From: Paludibacteraceae bacterium
GTDB taxonomy: Bacteria; Bacteroidota; Bacteroidia; Bacteroidales; Paludibacteraceae
Assembly: GCA_017649925.1 (NCBI GenBank)
Contig: JAGCFX010000003.1
Coordinates: 1 to 49,845 of the forward strand
DNA length: 49,845 nucleotides
Direction: 5' to 3'
Both the position numbers and the translations under genes were made by a program. Positions 31,608 to 39,969 of this stretch are shown here, piece by piece (position 1 is the first letter of the stretch; the number at the start of each line of letters is the position of its first letter). A model generated the notes under the pieces. It saw nothing but the letters and a program-made list of their open reading frames with translations, had not been told where the DNA came from and did not search any database.

Positions 31608-32752
31608 AATAAACTCTCTGCTAATTTTCTTGCTTCTTTGTCTGTTTGTACATAATTTTCATAAGTAGGCTTGGCGATAAACGCGGCCTTGTCCATTGTC
31701 TCACGGATGATGTCGCTCATCTGTAGGAATCCGCACCTTCCTTCGCGGAAGGCGAGATTTGCTATTTCATTGGCGGCATTCAGTACACAAGGGATGTTTC
31801 CTCCGCGGCGCATGGCATCATATGCGAGACCTAAGTTCGGAAAACGTTTCAAGTCCGGTTCTTCAAAAGTCAACGCACCTAACTTAAACAAATCTGCGCG
31901 AGGGAAATCGCTTTTTAGACGTTCGGGGAACGAGAGCGCATATTGTATCGGCAGTCGCATGTCCGGGGCACCGAGTTGCGCTTTGATGGCACCGTCTGTG
32001 AACTGAACGGCTGAATGAATGATGCTCTGTGGATGTACAAGTACCTGCACTTTTTCGACAGGCACGCCAAACAACCATTTGGCTTCAATCACCTCAAAGC
32101 CTTTATTCATCATGCTCGCCGAGTCAATCGTGATCTTAGCTCCCATGTCCCAGTTTGGATGTTTGAGCGCGTCCGCTGCCGTGGCGTTCTGCATCTGTTC
32201 GAGACTGAACGTACGGAAAGGTCCACCGCTGGCGGTCAGCAGTATTTTCTCTATTTCGTTGCGGTCTTCGCCTACCAGACTTTGGAAGATAGCGCTATGT
32301 TCGCTATCGACGGGTAGGATAGGAGTATGGTGTTTGATCGCCAGTTCGCAAATGATCTCACCCGCAACAACAAGTGTCTCTTTGTTGGCGAGTGCGATGG
32401 TCTTGCCCGCTTTGATAGCTTCAATTGTCGGCCGTAAGCCTGCGTAACCTACCATAGCAGCGACGACGATGTCAATCGATGGCATAGTCACCACTTCCGC
32501 TATTGCGCCCGCGCCTGCCCATACTTTGCACTCTATATCTTTGAGCGCTTCGCGGAGCGGTTCGTAGAGGCTTTCGTCAGCAATACAAACTACTTCGGGT
32601 TTGAATTCCTTTGCCTGTGCGATCAGTTTGTCTATACTGCGGTGCGCACAGATAGCATAAACGCTGTAGCGGTCAGGATAACTGCGCACCACGTCGAGTG
32701 TCTGGGTGCCTATCGAACCGGTAGAACCTAATATGCAGAGTTGCTTTACCAT
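31604..32752 (-). CDS. dxr: 1-deoxy-D-xylulose 5-phosphate reductoisomerase
   Basis: A 382-aa NADPH-dependent enzyme making MEP, the committed step of the non-mevalonate isoprenoid pathway. The Rossmann motif CILGSTGSIGTQTLDVV is at the N-terminus. Active-site landmarks are LANKETLVVAG, PVDSEHSAIFQ (metal Asp/Glu) and DSASMMNKGFEVIEA. ATG 32752 is preferred over the in-frame codon at 32794, because the family starts directly before the Rossmann motif and the longer version would run 49 bp into the upstream gene. It overlaps the upstream M23-like gene by seven bases and rseP by four. Confidence 0.96.
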   Translation of the reverse strand: MVKQLCILGSTGSIGTQTLDVVRSYPDRYSVYAICAHRSIDKLIAQAKEFKPEVVCIADESLYEPLREALKDIECKVWAGAGAIAEVVTMPSIDIVVAAMVGYAGLRPTIEAIKAGKTIALANKETLVVAGEIICELAIKHHTPILPVDSEHSAIFQSLVGEDRNEIEKILLTASGGPFRTFSLEQMQNATAADALKHPNWDMGAKITIDSASMMNKGFEVIEAKWLFGVPVEKVQVLVHPQSIIHSAVQFTDGAIKAQLGAPDMRLPIQYALSFPERLKSDFPRADLFKLGALTFEEPDLKRFPNLGLAYDAMRRGGNIPCVLNAANEIANLAFREGRCGFLQMSDIIRETMDKAAFIAKPTYENYVQTDKEARKLAESLL

Positions 32753-33555
32753 ACAATTACTTCCTCCGGGTTGACGAACTTGCCATCGTCCCATAACTCT
32801 ATTTCTACATCATGCTCACCGTCCGTCATGCCGATTGACTCTCCGCGTTCTACGGATGAGCCTTGCGATTTAAGAGCTGTGGCTACATGGCGGTAGATGG
32901 TCATGTATGTGCCGTGTTGCAGAGCAAGTGAGAACGTATTATCTGCCATTCGTTCTACGGAAACCAATGTGCCGCGCATGACTGCAGATACGTTTTCGTT
33001 CTTTGAGGCGCGAATGGTAGCGCCGAATATGTTCTGCGCAGGGCGAGGCGATTGCACTATCGCGCCGCGCAGCGGGCGGTAAAGTTGGCGAACATTTTTA
33101 CTCTCGGTGTTGTCGAAAAGCAATAGCCGGTCGCGTTCCCGTTGCTCGTATTGCGCCATGAAGGCATCGGTCGCTTCGTTGCGTTCTTCCAGAATCTTTG
33201 TGCGTTCCACTATCTGCAGCGAATCCAGACTCTCCACTTCTGTGGTAGTTACATCACCCGCCGTCAATTGTTTGATGACATCAAGATATTGGCGTTGGAG
33301 TGTCAGACTGGCTTGAAGGCTATCTACGCGCGCCGATTCCTGTACCAGTTGTTGGCGCAGACTCGCGCTATAACCGGGCAACACGTTGCGAACGGGCGTA
33401 AAGATAATCAGCACGGAAAGAACAACGACGATGATGACAAAGAGGCCAAAAAGGAAAGAGATGGCTCCCATCAGACTGACGCGGAAATGGAATACTTCGC
33501 GCAGCGTGATGTCGTCCAACATCGCCAAACGATATTTATGTGATTTATTTGTCAT
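32746..33555 (-). CDS. Degenerate M23 (LytM-like) envelope protein
   Basis: A 269-aa single-pass protein: short cytoplasmic start, membrane helix at about 28-55 (LFGLFVIIVVVLSVLIIF), a coiled-coil region (about 65-140) and a LytM-like domain (about 165-265) with GTLVSVERMADNTFSLALQHG and YRHVATALKSQG. Family members that cleave peptidoglycan carry HxxxD and HLHFELW zinc ligands. Here the first motif is replaced by an FGATIRAS segment and the last by HDVEIELW, so all expected ligands seem lost. It probably regulates an amidase or binds the wall, as EnvC/NlpD-type proteins do. The ATG shares a base with the fumarase stop. Confidence 0.8.
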   Translation of the reverse strand: MTNKSHKYRLAMLDDITLREVFHFRVSLMGAISFLFGLFVIIVVVLSVLIIFTPVRNVLPGYSASLRQQLVQESARVDSLQASLTLQRQYLDVIKQLTAGDVTTTEVESLDSLQIVERTKILEERNEATDAFMAQYEQRERDRLLLFDNTESKNVRQLYRPLRGAIVQSPRPAQNIFGATIRASKNENVSAVMRGTLVSVERMADNTFSLALQHGTYMTIYRHVATALKSQGSSVERGESIGMTDGEHDVEIELWDDGKFVNPEEVIVW

Positions 33556-35192
33556 TAGAGAATCGTGCAGCCTGCGCAAGGCTTGAGTTGTTTGAAGAAA
33601 TCGTTGCCTTTATCGTCCACAAGGATGAACGCAGGGAAGTTCTCCACTTCGATTTTCCAGATGGCCTCCATGCCCAGTTCCGGATACTCCACGCACTCAA
33701 TAGACTTGATGTTGTTCTGCGCGAGGATAGCAGCCGGACCACCGATAGAACCCAAATAGAAGCCTCCGTGTTTTTGACATGCGTTCGTCACGTCAATAGA
33801 GCGGTTGCCTTTCGCGAGCATGATAAGCGAGCCTCCGTGATCTTGGAATTCATCCACATACGGATCCATGCGACCTGCCGTAGTCGGACCCATTGAACCA
33901 CAGGCCATGCCTGCAGGCGTTTTGGCCGGACCGGCATAGTAGATAGGATGGTTCTTTAGGTATTCCGGCATCGGTTCACCGGCATCAAGGCGTGCTTTGA
34001 TTTTGGCATGTGCGATGTCACGACCCACGATGATGGTTCCGTTCAAACTCAAACGTGTGCCAATCGGGTATTTTGTTAAAATCTTACAAACGTCTTTCAT
34101 CGGCTGGTTGAGGTCAATACGTACGGCATCACCCTCGCCTGCATTGCGCAGTTCGGCAGGAATTAATGAAGCAGGGTTGTTGTCCAGTTTCTCAATCCAT
34201 ACGCCGTCTTTGTTGATCTTACATTTGATGTTACGGTCAGCCGAACAACTTACACCGAGACCGATAGGGCAGGATGCTCCGTGACGCGGCAGACGAACCA
34301 CACGCACATCATGCGCCATGTATTTGCCACCGAACTGCGCACCAAGACCAATCTTGTATGCCTCTTGCAGCAACTGTTTCTCCAACTCAATGTCACGGAA
34401 AGCACGACCGGTCTCATCGCCGGAAGTAGGCAGCGAGTCATAATAATGGGTCGAGGCCAATTTCACCGTCAGCAGGTTTTTCTCCGCACTCGTACCACCG
34501 ATGACGATAGCAATATGATATGGCGGGCAAGCAGCCGTGCCGAGCGATTTCATTTTCTCTACGAGGAAAGGAATGAGTGTGCCGGGATTTTGAATGCGCG
34601 CCTTGGTCTCTTGATACAAATAGGTTTTGTTCGCACTACCGCCGCCTTTGGTCACGCAAAGGAAACGATACTCGTTGCCTTCCGCAGCCTCCAAATCAAT
34701 TTGCGCCGGCAGGTTACATTTTGTGTTCACCTCGTCGTACATGTTCAGCGGCGCATTTTGGCTATAACGCAAGTTGCACTCCGTGTAAGTATTAAATACT
34801 CCGCGACTCAGTGCTTCTTCGTCACAGAAACCGGTCCAAACTTCCTGACCTTTCTCGCCGTGTATAATCGCTGTACCGGTGTCTTGGCACAAAGGCAACT
34901 GACCCTTGCAAGCCACTTCGGCATTGCGCAGGAACGTCAGCGCTACGTATTTGTCGTTTGCCGAAGCCTCCGGGTCGCGCAATATCTTTGCTACTTGCTC
35001 GTTATGGCTACGGCGTAACATGAAACTGACGTCATGAAAAGCCTGCTGAGCCATCAGCGTTAATGCCTCCGGCTGAATCTTCAAAATCTCGTGTCCTTCA
35101 AAATTGCTGACCGATACATAGTCTTTCGTCAGCAAGTAATACTCCGTCTCGTCTTTGCCGAGTTGGAACATCGGTGCATACTTATATTCCAT
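33555..35192 (-). CDS. fumA: Class I fumarate hydratase
   Basis: A 545-aa [4Fe-4S] enzyme of the FumA/FumB type, interconverting fumarate and malate in the TCA or reductive branch. Cluster-binding cysteines are seen in [19 protein letters not shown] and the C-terminal [15 protein letters not shown] region. The swivel domain with [17 protein letters not shown] and [17 protein letters not shown] is complete. Length is standard. It leads the eight-gene (-) run from the perfect promoter at 35232-35263, followed with 1- to 7-base overlaps by the M23-like gene and dxr. Oxygen-sensitive class I fumarase is usual in anaerobic Bacteroidales. Confidence 0.96.
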   Translation of the reverse strand: MEYKYAPMFQLGKDETEYYLLTKDYVSVSNFEGHEILKIQPEALTLMAQQAFHDVSFMLRRSHNEQVAKILRDPEASANDKYVALTFLRNAEVACKGQLPLCQDTGTAIIHGEKGQEVWTGFCDEEALSRGVFNTYTECNLRYSQNAPLNMYDEVNTKCNLPAQIDLEAAEGNEYRFLCVTKGGGSANKTYLYQETKARIQNPGTLIPFLVEKMKSLGTAACPPYHIAIVIGGTSAEKNLLTVKLASTHYYDSLPTSGDETGRAFRDIELEKQLLQEAYKIGLGAQFGGKYMAHDVRVVRLPRHGASCPIGLGVSCSADRNIKCKINKDGVWIEKLDNNPASLIPAELRNAGEGDAVRIDLNQPMKDVCKILTKYPIGTRLSLNGTIIVGRDIAHAKIKARLDAGEPMPEYLKNHPIYYAGPAKTPAGMACGSMGPTTAGRMDPYVDEFQDHGGSLIMLAKGNRSIDVTNACQKHGGFYLGSIGGPAAILAQNNIKSIECVEYPELGMEAIWKIEVENFPAFILVDDKGNDFFKQLKPCAGCTIL

Positions 35193-35231
35193 ATATTTGT
35201 ATCTTTTGTTTGCTAGCCGTTAAAACGGCTG

Positions 35232-35263
35232 CAAAGATAGTAAAAAAATCGCACATATGCAAA
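35232..35263 (-). promoter_or_regulatory. Promoter of the fumarase-to-rlmN operon
   Basis: Minus strand TTTG (35263-35260), 20 bp, TATCTTTG (35239-35232), with the extended CATATGTG after the -33 box. It lies about 40 bp before the fumarase ATG. Confidence 0.84.
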
Positions 35264-35364
35264 TTTTTCTGCGATTTTTTTATGTTTATTGCAGCGAAGC
35301 TGCAGTTTAAAGCGGAAGACTGAAAGTGGAAAGCGAAAAGAGGCGGGATGAATGCACTACCGAA

Positions 35365-35419
35365 AATAACGCACAAATCACGCACAAATAACCAACTTAT
35401 CACGCACTTATCACGCACT
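35365..35419 (-). repeat. Five tandem 11-bp repeats (consensus NNTGYGTGATT)
   Basis: On the plus strand the units are AATAACGCACA, AATCACGCACA, AATAACCAACT, TATCACGCACT and TATCACGCACT; their complements fit the consensus of the array at 13151-13194. Two adjacent units are identical. There are no spacers, so it is not a CRISPR. Confidence 0.8.
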
Positions 35420-35442
35420 AAATTTGGCATGCAATTTCATAT

Positions 35443-35467
35443 GTATTATATACGTAGTATATAATAC
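35443..35467. repeat. AT-rich 11-bp perfect palindrome
   Basis: GTATTATATAC (35443-35453) and GTATATAATAC (35457-35467) are exact complements around a 3-nt GTA loop. It could be an operator or cruciform-forming site; no T-tract follows on either side. Confidence 0.7.
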
Positions 35468-35540
35468 TGTAGAGTTAGCATAATTTGACGGGAAAAGTAT
35501 CAAAATCTCAAAAGTCTCAATGCAAAAAATGGAAGCAAAT

Positions 35541-35570
35541 CAAAAGGGACCAAGCTATGAAGTCTGGTCC
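35541..35570 (-). terminator. Possible terminator of the BspA-like gene
   Basis: Minus strand GGACCA (35570-35565) pairs with TGGTCC (35552-35547) around a 12-nt loop, followed by CTTTTGATTTG. The T-tract is interrupted, so the call is moderate. Confidence 0.5.
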
Positions 35571-35594
35571 GAAATTTGAATATTGAGAGATGTC

Positions 35595-36971
35595 TTATCT
35601 TATTTCAATACCGGTGATGGTGTAGGTTTTATCACCGCGGATGATGAAGAGTTGACTATCGCGGAGAATCTTAGTAGCCTCTCCCCAGCCCTCCCCTGAA
35701 GGGAAGGTGGCGTTGTCGATGGCGGTGGGGATAGTGATTTCAAACTCAGCGGTAAAAGTTGAATCGCAGTTTATCGAAATCTTGCGCGGGTTGTCGATAT
35801 TGCCGTCTGACCATTGCTTGAAACGATAGTTGGCATCTATCGGCACCGCCGTAATCACCGTATCGCCGCAAAGTACTCTGGCGCTAAGCGTGTCTCTCGG
35901 AACGGCTGTACCCAGTTGCACGAGACCCATCGTTGGATCAGCAGAGCATAGCTTCAGTCCGTTATCCTCTACCAGTTGGAAATTCTGCCAGCGTGATTTA
36001 GCCTCGTAGTATGCTTTTGTTCCGCAAGGCACATGGAGGGCAATACCCGAGTAAGAATTGATAAACTGAGTCGGGAGAGAGGGTATTGCGTTCTTCGTGG
36101 TCCATTTCACATAGATATCCTTTAGACTGAAGCCTGGAAATAAGGAACGCGTTCCTATACTAGTCACACTTACCGGGATAGTGAGAGACGCGAGACTCGG
36201 GCAATTAAAAAACAAACCTCCAGACAGCGTCTGTAAGTTCTCAGGGAGAATAACCGTCTCTAAGCTCGTGCAATTAGCAAAGACATTTTGGGCAATAGAA
36301 GAGACCATAGGAGGCAGAACCAGCGACTTGATACTATGGCAACTCGAAAATGCGAATGACTCAAGAGCCGTAACCTGATTCAACAGAATAGACGTAAAAG
36401 AACAGCATCCGCAAAAAGCATATTTCTTAATAGTTGTGACGCCATCCGGAATAGCCAAAGCGCTAACCAACGAACCGTTGAGGTACAGATTGCCGATTTT
36501 ATTCGTCGTGACTCCGGTAGTATTATGGTTAAAAGGCGCCGAAGTATAATCGGATAAATCGATACTGCACCAAGCCGCAAGATCTGAAATATACAGATTA
36601 TTCAATTTCACACAGTTCCGGAACGCAGAATCGCCAACATGCGTTAAGCTGGCAGGAATAGTAATCGCCGTTAATAGAGAATCTTTCGAGAATGCGAATC
36701 CGCCAATCTTGGTTACGCCATGCTCGATGAGCACCGTTTTGATGCTCTTCTGCTGCGCATTCCATGGTACATCATTTTCAGTCGTCCAATCCGCCATAGC
36801 GCCTGTGCCGCTGATAGTGAGCGTACTATCGGTGGTGTTGAGCGACCATGTGACGTTCGATTCGTTGCCTGTAGCACCGCAGGTGCCGGAATAGGTTTCG
36901 GCGTGAAGCATGCAGCCAAGCAGGCTCATGCTCAGCAGTATTGCTGCTAATATGTAGTGTTTGTATTTCAT
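35595..36971 (-). CDS. BspA-like leucine-rich repeat secreted protein with C-terminal tag
   Basis: A 458-aa exported protein. After the signal peptide comes the BspA-type N-terminal segment (GTCGATGNESNVTWSLN...LTISGTGAMADW), then LRR_5 repeats (about 65-310; units such as ITIPASLTHVGDSAFRNC and LTIPVSVTSIGTRSL). An InlB-B-like repeat follows (about 345-410; VPIDANYRFKQWSDG). The last residues, KILRDSQLFIIRGDKTYTIT plus GIEIR, form the short C-terminal tag. Just before it, PSGEGWGEA is encoded by a C-rich DNA repeat (35677-35707). Such proteins are surface adhesins or protein-binding factors. It starts 13 bp after the 804-aa gene and should be co-transcribed with it. Confidence 0.87.
   Translation of the reverse strand: MKYKHYILAAILLSMSLLGCMLHAETYSGTCGATGNESNVTWSLNTTDSTLTISGTGAMADWTTENDVPWNAQQKSIKTVLIEHGVTKIGGFAFSKDSLLTAITIPASLTHVGDSAFRNCVKLNNLYISDLAAWCSIDLSDYTSAPFNHNTTGVTTNKIGNLYLNGSLVSALAIPDGVTTIKKYAFCGCCSFTSILLNQVTALESFAFSSCHSIKSLVLPPMVSSIAQNVFANCTSLETVILPENLQTLSGGLFFNCPSLASLTIPVSVTSIGTRSLFPGFSLKDIYVKWTTKNAIPSLPTQFINSYSGIALHVPCGTKAYYEAKSRWQNFQLVEDNGLKLCSADPTMGLVQLGTAVPRDTLSARVLCGDTVITAVPIDANYRFKQWSDGNIDNPRKISINCDSTFTAEFEITIPTAIDNATFPSGEGWGEATKILRDSQLFIIRGDKTYTITGIEIR
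35677..35707 (-). repeat. C-rich dispersed-repeat-like insert in the BspA gene
   Basis: A C-rich run on the plus strand (CTCTCCCCAGCCCTCCCC, then TGAAGGG) encodes PSGEGWGEA between the last domain and the secretion tag. Composition differs sharply from the surrounding gene. From memory, similar sequences recur at many loci in Bacteroidota genomes; only one copy is seen here. Confidence 0.5.
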
Positions 36972-36983
36972 AAACGCATTTGT

Positions 36984-39398
36984 TTATTCGGTAATCAGGG
37001 TGAGATATCCTTCGGAATCAAACTGATAGAGAGATATATATGCTTCCTCTCCCGAGGCGGAAGTGCAACCGCTTCCGATGACAAAATCATGATTAGGGTC
37101 ACTGGTCTTGAATGCCGTACCTGCCAACGGAACCATCGTAACGATGTTTTTGATGCGATCATCATATAAATTCCAATCGCCGTGCGCAGAGGATTCCATT
37201 TCTTCGAACACTTGCTGCAAAGTTTGGCAACTGTACCTGTGTCCAGGGTCGGTTTTAGAGGGCAGGATAACCAGTCCCGGGGACATGTCATTTTGCCACG
37301 GATGAACGCGCAATCCTGCTACGAGCGTGAGGAAAGGCGGCTCTGTGTAATCCAGTTGAATGGGGTAAGCGGCGGCATATAACATGCGAAGCGCTTTCTG
37401 CTTCTGCTTCTCAAAGAGCGGGCAGGCCGCAGCAAATCCGTCTAACGTTGTGGGGGCAGAGAGATTTTGGAATTGCTCAATCAAGGCAGGCGCTTCAGCC
37501 ATTGTAAATGTCTTGATCTCCGGCAGGAAGCGTTCGGCGAAGACACGGCTTTCGCCTGTCTTGAACTTCACTTCCACAACCACTCCCACACCTATCTCGC
37601 TCAAGGTTTGAGGAACGGTATCAAAGTAGTTTCTATCTTGAAGTATAATCGCCGGACTATAAACCAAATTGTACACTTCCAATCCATAATTGGAGAGGAA
37701 ACCGGCAGAGATGCCGGAGTAAGCATATTTGCCTTTGGAGAAGGTGTTGAACGCCGTATCTTTGGTCAGCAGATAACTAGAGATGTCCAACCCGATGGAA
37801 TTCTGCATGGAACGTTTTTTAAGTATTGTATCCTGCTCTATTCTATAGTAACCGTAATACGGCTCGGCTGATAAGTTATAATCTCCGTTAACGAAAGCAA
37901 AATCGTAAGGAATCAGTATAATGGAGTCTATACTATTGATGTCGAAGAGTTGGTTGGCCTTGTTGATAATTACATCAATGGATGCTGGGTCCAAGAAGGA
38001 AATAAGACTCTCATCTCCAGAAGGGCCAACAATCATATTATAAGCATCCTTGCAGACATATAAGACAGGCTGATTCTTTAAATTCCAAAGGCCGACAGAG
38101 ATACTATCGTTATTGGTTTTGCGGGCATGCGCGATTTGGTGAGAATGACTGCCTGTGAGAGCATTTCCGAAGAATTTATTGAAAGACATAGTCACCGGAC
38201 TAACGGAAGTCCCGGTCGTTGTAGAGAGTTGCCCCGTAAAAGTTCCACTAGCAGTACCATGGAAATCCACTTGCAGACTATAGTGAACGGTGTCTTTGTT
38301 GTGCTCTGCGTTGATACCTTCTCCTATTCCGGAAAATAATGCTCCCAGGCCGCCGGCAATGCCTTGTGTGTATCCAGCCAGACGGGTGTAGTCCCCAAAT
38401 CCATCGGAAAGACCAACAGAAACAGCCTGCGCAAAGGATGATGCGATTCCACTTAAAAAGCCTCCCGCCATAGCCCAATAACCGCTGGCTTTTTTATTCT
38501 TATTACCCGGAATAGTAATCTGACCATTTTCGCTCTCTAATTTCACATTGAGATTCATGGTGCCGGTTAAATCTATTTTCTGGACGGCATACATAGCGAT
38601 GGTGATTGTACCATCCTTGGGCAACTTGTTCTTACCGACACTGAGATTCATATCAAAGCATAGCCAACCGCGATTAACCTGTCCGTCTAATGTGCCGGCG
38701 ATAGGCATCAATTGGCACCAGAGATCACTCGGCGCAGTGGCGGAGGAAGGAATCTTGCTTTCATCCCAATGGTGATCGGCGATGATAGCGGATGAAGGCT
38801 GCCAAGTCATCGCATCGCGCTCCAAGGAAAGTGGGTCGGTGGTAGTAATCTCATAAAAGCAATACTTGGCATTTTGACTCGGTTGCTCTTCCAAATAAGA
38901 ATAAATGCGCATTACCTGACTTCTCCAATCCCACAGACCGAAGGTGTGTACACCAGGAAGATTGGGGTCGTCGCAGAGATTAAATGCCAATTCCCATTTG
39001 GGAACCGTATCGTGGATATATTCCTTATTCGGGAAACGGTAGTGCTTAGGCATTGTCGTTACCGCCACTTCCGCCCACGGCAGATTGACTGTATTCCACT
39101 GATTGTTATAGTAGAGAGGTATCGTCGTCTGGTCCCGCCAGTTATCGTAATCAAACGTGGGAACGATGGAATAAGTGATACTATCGTTCTCCTGGATGGA
39201 AATCTCTTGAAGTTTGTTGCCCTTACGCCAGATACACATGGTCTGCCCAGATGGGTTATCGGCGGCAAACGTGATACTATCATTGGCGTAAACCGTCAGT
39301 TCGTACAGTTTGCTTCCCTCATGCCAAAGACAAATCTTCTTGGCATTCATACAGAGGGCAAATAATATTGCTACCAGCAAAAAAGTATATTTTTTCAT
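36984..39398 (-). CDS. Large secreted protein of unknown function with DSITF repeats
   Basis: An 804-aa exported protein (signal peptide about 1-19). The mature N-terminus has two tandem ~30-residue modules ending in DSITFAA and DSITYS, each starting with a CLW or CIW strand (KICLWHEGSKLYELTVYAND; MCIWRKGNKLQEISIQEND). Such 'W..G.k....v...DSITF' modules occur in secreted Bacteroidales proteins. A Gly-rich hydrophobic stretch (about 303-365; GGFLSGIASSFAQAVSVGL, GIAGGLGALFSGIGEG) looks able to insert into membranes. The remainder is beta-rich and ends in YISLYQFDSEGYLTLITE with no recognised T9SS domain. No catalytic motif was found. It lies 19 bp after the small T9SS-domain protein and 13 bp before the BspA gene. 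Confidence 0.78.
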   Translation of the reverse strand: MKKYTFLLVAILFALCMNAKKICLWHEGSKLYELTVYANDSITFAADNPSGQTMCIWRKGNKLQEISIQENDSITYSIVPTFDYDNWRDQTTIPLYYNNQWNTVNLPWAEVAVTTMPKHYRFPNKEYIHDTVPKWELAFNLCDDPNLPGVHTFGLWDWRSQVMRIYSYLEEQPSQNAKYCFYEITTTDPLSLERDAMTWQPSSAIIADHHWDESKIPSSATAPSDLWCQLMPIAGTLDGQVNRGWLCFDMNLSVGKNKLPKDGTITIAMYAVQKIDLTGTMNLNVKLESENGQITIPGNKNKKASGYWAMAGGFLSGIASSFAQAVSVGLSDGFGDYTRLAGYTQGIAGGLGALFSGIGEGINAEHNKDTVHYSLQVDFHGTASGTFTGQLSTTTGTSVSPVTMSFNKFFGNALTGSHSHQIAHARKTNNDSISVGLWNLKNQPVLYVCKDAYNMIVGPSGDESLISFLDPASIDVIINKANQLFDINSIDSIILIPYDFAFVNGDYNLSAEPYYGYYRIEQDTILKKRSMQNSIGLDISSYLLTKDTAFNTFSKGKYAYSGISAGFLSNYGLEVYNLVYSPAIILQDRNYFDTVPQTLSEIGVGVVVEVKFKTGESRVFAERFLPEIKTFTMAEAPALIEQFQNLSAPTTLDGFAAACPLFEKQKQKALRMLYAAAYPIQLDYTEPPFLTLVAGLRVHPWQNDMSPGLVILPSKTDPGHRYSCQTLQQVFEEMESSAHGDWNLYDDRIKNIVTMVPLAGTAFKTSDPNHDFVIGSGCTSASGEEAYISLYQFDSEGYLTLITE

Positions 39399-39416
39399 AT
39401 GCGCTCTAATTTCCTA

Positions 39417-39896
39417 TTACTTATCTCTAATCAGCAGTTTCACCACCTGCGCGCCGACTTGCAGCAGATAGGTGCCGCTCGGTACTCCGCTGACATTGAT
39501 ATTCGCTTCGCCGTTCATGGAACCGGCAGACTGAATCAGATGGCCCTGCATGCTGTAAATACGAATCGTCTGCTCGCCCGCAATGCCATGGACAAAAAGG
39601 TTTTCGCTTGTTGGGTTGAGAACGATTTGGAGGTTCGATTCAACGTCATCCAGGGTAGTTGTTCCTTCTTTGTAAAGCACGATTTTGCCAATTTGTGCCA
39701 TGGGCGTACAACCCAGATTAGTGCCGGCATTGTCATAGAGACAAATGTCATCAAATCCCATCACTATCTTACCGAGTTGAGCCAACGCACGGGTTGTTTC
39801 AGTTCCGTTGAGTTTCTCCACTGCAAGGTGTGTAACTTCTGCCTGAGCGGTCAGTACCGCCATAAACAGAAGGGAAAACATAAGAACTTTTCTCAT
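39417..39896 (-). CDS. Small secreted protein with T9SS type A C-terminal domain
   Basis: A 159-aa protein: signal peptide MRKVLMFSLLFMAVLTAQA, a short middle part with two related segments (ALAQLGKIVMGFDDICLYD and MAQIGKIVLYKEG), and a complete T9SS type A sorting domain (about 90-159; SNLQIVLNPTSENLFVHG, IRIYSMQGHLIQ, VSGVPSGTYLLQVGAQVVKLLIRDK). It is almost only signal plus sorting domain, with no evident cargo domain. ATG 39896 gives the signal peptide; the longer frame to 39935 places 13 polar residues ahead of it. It is first of three secreted-protein genes on this strand. No consensus promoter was found within 73 bp, so it may be read through from the TonB receptor. Confidence 0.83.
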   Translation of the reverse strand: MRKVLMFSLLFMAVLTAQAEVTHLAVEKLNGTETTRALAQLGKIVMGFDDICLYDNAGTNLGCTPMAQIGKIVLYKEGTTTLDDVESNLQIVLNPTSENLFVHGIAGEQTIRIYSMQGHLIQSAGSMNGEANINVSGVPSGTYLLQVGAQVVKLLIRDK

Positions 39897-39969
39897 AAAT
39901 CTATGTACTGTTTCAATTGTACTAAATGTTATCATAATTATTCGAATTCATTCTTGTTAATCTTTGCAA

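Larger units (their letters stand above)
35193..35594. other. 402-bp intergenic region with repeat array and palindrome
   Basis: No gene is seen. It holds the fumarase promoter (35232-35263), a small GCAG/CTGC hairpin near 35291, a five-copy 11-bp repeat array (35365-35419), an AT-rich perfect palindrome (35443-35467) and a candidate terminator (35541-35570) for the secreted-protein genes. Confidence 0.8.

Noticed and set aside
35365-35419. Possible CRISPR array
   Set aside because: The 11-bp units are contiguous, with no unique spacers and no cas genes in the window.
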